Below are positions 9,538 through 15,130 of a DNA stretch of 17,733 nt, in pieces. Positions within the stretch are counted from its first letter, which is position 1. Every line of letters starts with the position of its first letter. The translations under genes and the position numbers were made by a program. The notes under the pieces were generated by a model. That model did no database searches. It was not told the origin of the DNA and was given only the letters and a program-made list of their open reading frames with translations. This stretch comes from Planctomycetota bacterium (GTDB lineage Bacteria > Planctomycetota > SZUA-567 > H5-PLA8 > CALKMO01), in contig JAOACM010000024.1 of NCBI GenBank assembly GCA_026417845.1, positions 1 to 17,733 on the forward strand, in the 5' to 3' direction.

Positions 9538-10531
9538 GTGGGGTCGTGCTGTGCCGGCCGGACTCCTGATACGCGCCGGAATGGCGGCTGGCGGGATCCC
9601 GCCCGCGCGCGGTGCTTTGCCGACGGGGGGGACGGCGTATGCCCCCGGACAGTCCGCTGCGCTCCCGCGTCCGCCGGCGGCGCGCCTCGTCCTTGCCGCC
9701 GCCGCCTTGGCTGCAGCCGGCTGCATGGAAATAAGCTACTACGTCAACCTGAAAGTGGATGGATCGGGACGCGTCGTAGAGACGCTCGTGTACGGTCCGA
9801 AGCTGATCCGTCTGGCGGAACAGGTCGAGGGAGGGAAGGAAGAACTGGCCAAGCTGACTTCCAGAGACCGCGCCCTGGAGCGGGCGAAGGAGATGGGCAA
9901 GGGCGTGACGCTGGCGGAGTTCAAGGTCGAGGATACGCCCGATGGCGGAAAGAAGCTTACGGCGGCATACTCGTTCGAGGATATAAACCACATCGCCCTG
10001 TGTCCCTATCCGGCCACGAAGAAGTGGCAGGGGGCGCGCCTGAGGTTTTCATACTGGGTCAGCCGCGACCCGAAACGCCGGCTGATGCATTTCGAGGCAT
10101 ACCAGACCAACTGGGGTAACGACGACAGCACCATTGACGGGCCGCTCGATCCGATCAGCGAGACCGAGCTTCAGAAGGTCCGGCGGCTGCTGCCGGTGTT
10201 CAAGGACATGCTGGAGGGGTTCAAGCTGTCGGTAGTCTTCCAGTTTGAGACGCCCGATCAGTGGGCCACGCTGACGCGGGGCGTGGCTCCCAGCGGCCAT
10301 CTCAATCCCATAAGCCTTTCGGCGGGGAAGGTCGTTGTGCTCGATCTGGACGGGCGCGACCTTGCGGCGTGCGAGGATGCCCTGATGATCGTGGCGCCCT
10401 GGCGGCAGGAGGGGGCGGAGCGGAAGCTCGAGCGTGTGCTCAGGTTCCCGGTCCACTGGGGCGGCTTCTACTCGAAGTGCCGGCGGCAGTGGGCATACAT
10501 CCAGTACGCCGACAGGAGGGAATATTACTGA
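9512..10531 (+). CDS. Predicted lipoprotein, second of two tandem paralogs, family unrecognised
   Basis: 339 aa from the ATG at 9512. A hydrophobic run (RLVLAAAALAAAGC) ends at Cys71, a lipobox-like AAGC with Ala at -3. The mature protein begins CMEISYYVNLKVDGSGRVVETLVYGPKLIRLAEQ. That parallels the upstream paralog, as do the later SETELQKVRRLLPVFKDM helix (about residues 215-232), the ALMIVAPWRQ block and the final DRREYY. The 50-60 residues before the hydrophobic run are Gly/Ala/Pro/Arg-rich and share nothing with the paralog. The true start may therefore be later, at 9551 or 9581, although 9512 has the best ribosome-binding site. The duplication is old enough that most positions differ while the core helix stays identical. 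I do not recognise a named family. It is probably anchored in the envelope. Confidence 0.83.
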   Translation: MRRAGNITEWGRAVPAGLLIRAGMAAGGIPPARGALPTGGTAYAPGQSAALPRPPAARLVLAAAALAAAGCMEISYYVNLKVDGSGRVVETLVYGPKLIRLAEQVEGGKEELAKLTSRDRALERAKEMGKGVTLAEFKVEDTPDGGKKLTAAYSFEDINHIALCPYPATKKWQGARLRFSYWVSRDPKRRLMHFEAYQTNWGNDDSTIDGPLDPISETELQKVRRLLPVFKDMLEGFKLSVVFQFETPDQWATLTRGVAPSGHLNPISLSAGKVVVLDLDGRDLAACEDALMIVAPWRQEGAERKLERVLRFPVHWGGFYSKCRRQWAYIQYADRREYY

Positions 10532-10535
10532 TCCA

Positions 10536-10563
10536 TCCTCCGCGCCGCAGGAACGGCGGAGGA
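10536..10563 (+). terminator. Hairpin directly after the lipoprotein pair, possible terminator without a T-run
   Basis: An 8-bp perfect stem (TCCTCCGC / GCGGAGGA) with a 12-nt loop begins 5 nt after the TGA that ends the second lipoprotein gene. No run of T follows, so intrinsic termination is unsure. It may instead protect the transcript's 3' end or be part of the hairpin-rich gap. Confidence 0.4.
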
Positions 10564-10579
10564 GGCCGCGGCCGGAAAA

Positions 10580-10707
10580 GCAATTGTTTGCCGCTCTCAG
10601 GCAGCGGCTACTGCAGGTGGCGCGCACGAACCGGGGCGACGACAGCGCGCCACGGACGGATGCGATCCATCCGCTGCGTCCCGGGGTAGTGGGCGGCAAA
10701 CAATTGC
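10580..10707. repeat. 128-bp intergenic element with 15-bp terminal inverted repeats and internal hairpins
   Basis: The left arm at 10580-10594 (GCAATTGTTTGCCGC) is the exact reverse complement of 10693-10707. As RNA the stem extends inward by a G-U and a C-G pair. Inside are three smaller perfect stems: 10601-10604 with 10611-10614, 10617-10625 with 10645-10653 (GTGGCGCGC / GCGCGCCAC), and 10657-10662 with 10668-10673 (CGGATG / CATCCG). Together they could form a closing stem plus three arms. The AT-rich arms stand out from the surrounding GC-rich DNA. It could be a small palindromic mobile repeat (MITE- or REP-like) or a structured RNA. Near-identical CCGG(G)AAAA strings lie beside both ends. 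No coding sequence is credible here. Confidence 0.6.
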
Positions 10708-10750
10708 CGGGAAAAAGCGGGGCGGCGGGAGGCAGACGGGAGCGGAAGCG

Positions 10751-10756
10751 GGGAGG
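10751..10756 (+). promoter_or_regulatory. Ribosome-binding site for the NPCBM gene
   Basis: GGGAGG lies 8 nt before the ATG at 10765, with ideal spacing. It fixes the start so that the product begins with a short classical signal peptide. Confidence 0.7.
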
Positions 10757-10764
10757 CGCGGAAG

Positions 10765-12006
10765 ATGAAAGCGAAACTGGCCGTCGCGGCGATTGGACTG
10801 CTCGTTCTGGCCTCCGGCATCGGAGGTGACGAGATACTGTTCCACGACGGACAATGGCTGACGGCGATGATAGACGGCGCCACGCCGGACGGGAAACTGA
10901 ACCTGCGGCTGACTTCCGGCGAGACCAGGACGGTGGCCGTCGAGGACATCGTGGCCATATACTTCAAGGGGCGGGAAACCAGGAGCATACGCAGCGGGAT
11001 GCAGGAGTTCCGGCTGGTGAGCGGCGACCGCATCCGGGGCCGGATCGTAGCGATGAAGGGCGACGACCTTCACATCCAGACGCATGCCGCCGGCGACCTC
11101 GTGCTGCCGATGGAGATACTCGACGGGTTCATTTCCCTGCCGATAGTCGGCAGATCCGGCCGCCGGGCTGAGCAGCTTTTCGAGGCCAGGCCGTCGGATT
11201 TCATCCCCTACGCCGACACGGTGCTCGACCGCCGGGCCACATCCTACGAGGGGGTCATAGAAACGGCCAACGAGAAGAACCTGAGGCTGGACCTGGACCG
11301 CATGATGCAGTCGCTGGACATGCCGATACTGTACCTGGCCGGGGTACGGCTGGCCGAGAAGGAGAAAATGAAGGCGCCGGGACTGCCGCCGAGGCTGTAC
11401 CTCCGGATCCACGCCCGGGACGGCACGGCCGTGGACGGCTACCTGAAGGGCATACGCCACGGCATGTGGCTTCTCCAGCCGCTCTGCCGCGACAACCTGT
11501 GCCTTCCGTTTCCCGTCGAGGAGATGACGATGGTCGAGGTGCTGAACGGGCGCACGCTGTATCTCTCGCAGCTCTCGCCAGCCTCGGCCGAGGAGAAGAC
11601 GATCCTCGCCCCTCCGCACCCCTTCAAGGTCAACGCCAACTGCCTCGGCGGGCCGATCGTCATCGGCTCGCAGGAGTATGCCTGGGGCCTGGGCGTTCAC
11701 GCAAACAGCGCGCTGACCTACAGCCTCCACCGGAACTTCAAGAAATTCCACGCCTCCATAGGCGTGGATAAGCAGGTCGGCCGCAACGGATCGGTAATCT
11801 TCTCGGTTCACGGCGACGGGAGGGAACTGTTCCGCAGCGGGGTAGTCCGGGGCGGAGAGGAGGCGGTGAAGATATCGGTTCCGGTAGAGGGAGTGGACAG
11901 GCTCACGCTCAAGGTCGAATGCGGCGAGGATTTCGATCTTGGCGATTGCGCGAACTGGGCGATGGCGCGCCTGACGCGCGAGGCCCCGCCGGGGAAGGGC
12001 GGGTAA
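10765..12006 (+). CDS. Secreted protein with beta-rich repeat modules and C-terminal NPCBM domain
   Basis: 413 aa. A classical signal peptide is visible (MKAKLAVAAIGLLVLASG, cleavage near residue 20). Three or four small beta-rich modules follow at about residues 22-70, 85-125, 157-198 and 216-265. They share a pattern of G-D/D-G, a strand, G-x-(I/L), a polar turn and a hydrophobic strand, as in GDRIRGRIVAMKGDDLHI. They resemble SH3/Sm-like barrels seen in planctomycete exported proteins. The C-terminus (about 280-404) has NPCBM hallmarks: WGLGVHANSALTYSL, FHASIGVD, GSVIFSVHGDG and a closing DCANWAMARL. NPCBM (novel putative carbohydrate-binding module) domains usually accompany glycosidases, but no catalytic domain is seen here, so a binding or adhesive role on a glycan is inferred. 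The gene stands apart from its neighbours by gaps of 233 and 195 bp. Confidence 0.9.
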   Translation: MKAKLAVAAIGLLVLASGIGGDEILFHDGQWLTAMIDGATPDGKLNLRLTSGETRTVAVEDIVAIYFKGRETRSIRSGMQEFRLVSGDRIRGRIVAMKGDDLHIQTHAAGDLVLPMEILDGFISLPIVGRSGRRAEQLFEARPSDFIPYADTVLDRRATSYEGVIETANEKNLRLDLDRMMQSLDMPILYLAGVRLAEKEKMKAPGLPPRLYLRIHARDGTAVDGYLKGIRHGMWLLQPLCRDNLCLPFPVEEMTMVEVLNGRTLYLSQLSPASAEEKTILAPPHPFKVNANCLGGPIVIGSQEYAWGLGVHANSALTYSLHRNFKKFHASIGVDKQVGRNGSVIFSVHGDGRELFRSGVVRGGEEAVKISVPVEGVDRLTLKVECGEDFDLGDCANWAMARLTREAPPGKGG

Positions 12007-12007
12007 A

Positions 12008-12056
12008 AGGCGCGCGGCGGAATATGGCCCGGCGCGCCTGTCCCATCGGGGATGGG
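12008..12056 (+). terminator. Two consecutive hairpins after the NPCBM gene
   Basis: The first stem pairs AGGCGCGC (12008-12015) with GCGCGCCT (12032-12039) across a 16-nt loop and starts 1 nt after the TAA. The second pairs CCCATC (12042-12047) with GATGGG (12051-12056) across a GGG loop. Neither is followed by a T-run, so this is at best an atypical or factor-dependent terminator. The remainder of the gap to 12201 shows no clear feature besides the ribosome-binding site; no promoter could be assigned. Confidence 0.4.
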
Positions 12057-12186
12057 GATGTGTCCCGCGCCCGACCGGAGTCCGCGGGCCGTTCCTGGAT
12101 GCTTCCGTCCGATCGGGATGCGTGCGGGTCCGGATCCCGTCAACCCGAGAGTCCGAAGGCGCTCCTTGGCGCAAGAGGGGCACGGC

Positions 12187-12192
12187 AGGAGG
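12187..12192 (+). promoter_or_regulatory. Strong ribosome-binding site deciding the start at 12202
   Basis: AGGAGG lies 9 nt before the ATG at 12202. The frame is open back to an ATG at 12052, and another ATG lies at 12256, but neither has such a site. The upstream stretch reads as low-complexity Arg/Pro sequence. Confidence 0.7.
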
Positions 12193-12201
12193 CGGGCGGC
12201 G

Positions 12202-15084
12202 ATGTCGAACGGGCGTCGGCTAAGAGCCGATCCGAAACCCCCGGGCTTAGAGCTTATGACTCGGAGTGGACTGCTTTCCCGGCGGGATGTTTCTGGATGG
12301 GATCTGAAAGCGCCGGTTCCCGCTGCCGTTCCGGCGGCGCTTGTCTTGCTGGCGGCGGTCCGGATGTCGACGGTTTCGCATGAGGCCCGGGCGGAGGAAT
12401 GGGAGGGGCCGAAGCTGAAGCCCGTGGCGCGGGAGGAGGTATTCGAGTTCGCGCGCAAGCCCGGGTTCAAAAAGGTCGGGAAGGACCGGTACGAGATAAC
12501 GTTCGCGTCGAAGGGCCGTTGCGATGTGGCCGTGGCGATAGAAGACGGCGCGGGGAGGATCGTGCGGCATCTGGTTGCCGGGGTGCTTGGACCGAACGCG
12601 CCGGAACCTCTGAGGCCCGATTCGCTCGAACAGACGGTTATCTGGGATGGCAAGGACGACTTTGGCAAGTATGTGGAAGATCCGGACAGATGCGTCGCGC
12701 GGGTCGGACTGGGGCTGGATCCGGCGTTCGACAAGCTTCTGTGCTGGCACCCCAAGGATGTAATGAACACGCGATTCGTAAGCACTATCGCCGCCGACAG
12801 GGACGGCGTGTACGTGCTGGAGTGCTGCACCTTCAACAGGCTCAGGGTGTTCGACCACGATGGGAATTACGTCAGAACCCTGTGGCCGCCGGCAGGGAAT
12901 CTGATCGAGTCGAAGGATCTGGACATACCGAAGAAGAAGGTGGAGTACACGGGGCGGGTTGTTCCTCAGCTGTGCGGGATGGGTGGAGTCGAACACCTCG
13001 GTGCGGTCGGCGACGCCAACTGCATGGCGGCGGCCGCGGGGAAACTGGCGTTTTTCACGACGGGCGCACATTCCCTGGGCAACGAACGCCACCTGCTCCG
13101 CATGCGGACGGACGGGACGACAGGCGGGGAGCCGATGGTGGGGGCGGTGTTCCGGAAGGGGTACCGGTCGTGCACAGGGACCGCGCACATTGCGCTGAGT
13201 CCCGACGGGAAATGGGTGTACGTCTCCGGTTTGAACAGAGGGCAGAAGCACGCCGACCACAACGAACGCGGTCCATACTATTGGAACACGGTGTTCCGCT
13301 TCGGATGGGACGAGAAGGGTCCGATCCTGGAGAAAGGCCCGTTCGTCGGCGAGGTGGGGCGCGACATGAAGGCCGGGACAGGAGCGGGGGACGACGAGCG
13401 GCGACTGAATTTCCCCGAGGGGATAGCCTGCGATGCGCAGGGACGCCTGTACGTGTGCGACTCGCTTAACAACCGCCTGCAGGTTTACGCGACGGACGGA
13501 CCGGAGGGAAAACTGATAAAAAGCATACCCGTGCAGCAGCCGCAGGAGGTTGCGGTCCATCAGAAGACCGGCGAGATATACCTGCTGTGCTTCGGACGGC
13601 TGCGCGGGGACAGGCGATACGAGAAGCTGAAGGAGTTCAAACTGCTGAAGCTGGGGCCTCTGGATAATCCGGGCGTCCGGGTGGAGAGGAAATTTACACC
13701 TCCCGGCGACGTGCACGGTTTCGATCCTCTGTTGTGCGTGGATTCGTGGTCGGCTCCTGCGCGGGTCTGGCTTCTGGTTGCGCCCGGACATATACAGATA
13801 TGGAACGACCGAGGGAGCGATGTCGAGTTGTACCAGGACTTCAGGGAGGAAGTGGCAAAGGCCGGCCTTCGGCCGAACGCATTCGGCGGGTACGGTTTCA
13901 ACCATCTGGCTGTGGATCCCATTCGCGGGCATGTCTACTACGGACGGGGGTTGTGGGCCCGGCTCGATCCGGAGGGGCCGGGGAAACTGGTGCCCGTGAA
14001 ACTCCCTCCGGCTCCCGGCATGGGCTGGCAGGACGTAACGTTTGATTACAACGGCCTGGTATACGTCAGGGCCCTGACCTGCCTTGCGCGGTTCGATCCC
14101 GCCAAGGCGGTAGAGCGCGAAAACGGCATCGAGTTCCCGTTCGAGGCGGAGGTTCCGTTCGACTACGGGGAGGAACAGAAGCTGCCCTGGAGCGCCAGGC
14201 CGCTGCGCGGCGTGATAAAGATAGCCGCCATGCCGGGCGCGAACAGTTTCGACAACGGCATATGCGTCTCTCCCCGCGGCGAGATCGCCGCGTTCATGAA
14301 GAATTACCAGGACTGGAAGACGGCAAAGGAAATGGCCGTTGAGTACGTCGAGATGCCGCCGATGGAGGAAGACCGTTACAGACCGAAGATATTCGAGGGG
14401 CGCTTCTGGACGTTTGGCGAGCTTGTGATGCGGTGGAACAAGGGTGGCGAGATGACGGGCGAGGATCTGGTCCCGGCGCTTCCGTCGGCAAGCTGCGGCA
14501 TCCGGCTCGACCGGAACGGCAACATCTACGTCGGCATCGGGGCGAACATGTACATGGCGGACGGCAAGCGCCACCTGGCCGGGACGCTGGCGAAGTTTCC
14601 CCCGACTGGGGGCAAGGTTTACGGGAAGGGGGACATGGCCAAACTGAAGGAGCTCCCGAAGCGGCCGCCCGAGATGTGGACTTACGGGTGGGGCGATCTG
14701 TGGACGAAAAACTGTTACTGGCTGTACCCGGGGCTGGACCAAGTGCATTTTCTGGGGAATCCATATCCGTGTCTTTGCGCTACGTGCCGCTTCGACATGG
14801 ACCTTTACGCGCGGTGTTTCGTGCCGAAGGCGTACCAGTTCACTGTCGGCGTGGTTGATACGAACGGGAACCCGATTTGCGATATCGGGCGGTACGGGAA
14901 CGCGGACACGCGCGGACCGAAGGACAGTACGGTGAAGATCGGAGGGCCTGAAATAGCGATCGCGCACTGCTCGTACCTGACGGTCCTTTCCGACCGGTGG
15001 CTGTACATATGCGACGATGGGAACGGGCGGATCATCCGTGTGAAGCTCGGGTACAAGGCTGAGGAGCGTGCGGGGCTCCAGTAA
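12202..15084 (+). CDS. Large secreted NHL-repeat beta-propeller protein (paralog 1)
   Basis: 960 aa from the ATG at 12202. A long n-region precedes a hydrophobic segment (PAAVPAALVLLAAV, about residues 40-53) and an A-R-A signal-peptidase site at 62-64, just before EEWEGPKLKP. Residues about 65-187 form a beta domain with IEDGAGRIVRHL and WDGKDDFGKYV, which is the FlgD-Ig-like pattern. A propeller follows, with a clear NHL repeat at 407-433 (GIACDAQGRLYVCDSLNNRLQVY) and less regular blades before and after it. The blocks EVPFDYGEEQ (about 650), DRYRPKIF, GEMTGEDL and LWTKN (about 833) recur in the next gene. The tail has a Cys-rich stretch, PCLCATCRFDMDLYARCF. There is no CxxCH haem motif. 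The likely role is binding or scaffolding at the surface; substrate unknown. A gap of 46 bp separates it from its paralog, so the two are probably one operon. Confidence 0.92.
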   Translation: MSNGRRLRADPKPPGLELMTRSGLLSRRDVSGWDLKAPVPAAVPAALVLLAAVRMSTVSHEARAEEWEGPKLKPVAREEVFEFARKPGFKKVGKDRYEITFASKGRCDVAVAIEDGAGRIVRHLVAGVLGPNAPEPLRPDSLEQTVIWDGKDDFGKYVEDPDRCVARVGLGLDPAFDKLLCWHPKDVMNTRFVSTIAADRDGVYVLECCTFNRLRVFDHDGNYVRTLWPPAGNLIESKDLDIPKKKVEYTGRVVPQLCGMGGVEHLGAVGDANCMAAAAGKLAFFTTGAHSLGNERHLLRMRTDGTTGGEPMVGAVFRKGYRSCTGTAHIALSPDGKWVYVSGLNRGQKHADHNERGPYYWNTVFRFGWDEKGPILEKGPFVGEVGRDMKAGTGAGDDERRLNFPEGIACDAQGRLYVCDSLNNRLQVYATDGPEGKLIKSIPVQQPQEVAVHQKTGEIYLLCFGRLRGDRRYEKLKEFKLLKLGPLDNPGVRVERKFTPPGDVHGFDPLLCVDSWSAPARVWLLVAPGHIQIWNDRGSDVELYQDFREEVAKAGLRPNAFGGYGFNHLAVDPIRGHVYYGRGLWARLDPEGPGKLVPVKLPPAPGMGWQDVTFDYNGLVYVRALTCLARFDPAKAVERENGIEFPFEAEVPFDYGEEQKLPWSARPLRGVIKIAAMPGANSFDNGICVSPRGEIAAFMKNYQDWKTAKEMAVEYVEMPPMEEDRYRPKIFEGRFWTFGELVMRWNKGGEMTGEDLVPALPSASCGIRLDRNGNIYVGIGANMYMADGKRHLAGTLAKFPPTGGKVYGKGDMAKLKELPKRPPEMWTYGWGDLWTKNCYWLYPGLDQVHFLGNPYPCLCATCRFDMDLYARCFVPKAYQFTVGVVDTNGNPICDIGRYGNADTRGPKDSTVKIGGPEIAIAHCSYLTVLSDRWLYICDDGNGRIIRVKLGYKAEERAGLQ
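12394..12762 (+). repeat. Copy A of the duplicated FlgD-Ig-like N-terminal segment
   Basis: It encodes residues 65-187 of the first NHL protein. By hand alignment, 103 of 123 residues equal those encoded at 15314-15682. One identical run of 34 bases lies at 12474-12507, matching 15394-15427. Immediately downstream the two genes diverge strongly. Confidence 0.85.
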
Positions 15085-15115
15085 GGCATCGGCGGACGCT
15101 GGAGTGCGCCGAGCC

Positions 15116-15122
15116 GGAAGGG
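15116..15122 (+). promoter_or_regulatory. Ribosome-binding site for the second NHL gene
   Basis: GGAAGGG lies 8 nt before the ATG at 15131; an overlapping GGTGAGG follows at 15121-15127. It sits in the 46-bp gap, so no separate promoter is needed. Confidence 0.6.
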
Positions 15123-15130
15123 TGAGGACT

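Noticed and set aside
10434..10829. 131-codon + strand frame across the gap before the NPCBM gene
   Set aside because: It overlaps the ends of both neighbours, its product lacks a recognisable pattern, and it runs through the inverted-repeat element.
14760..14822. Possible c-type haem site in the first NHL protein
   Set aside because: There are several cysteines but no CxxCH, so there is no support for covalent haem.
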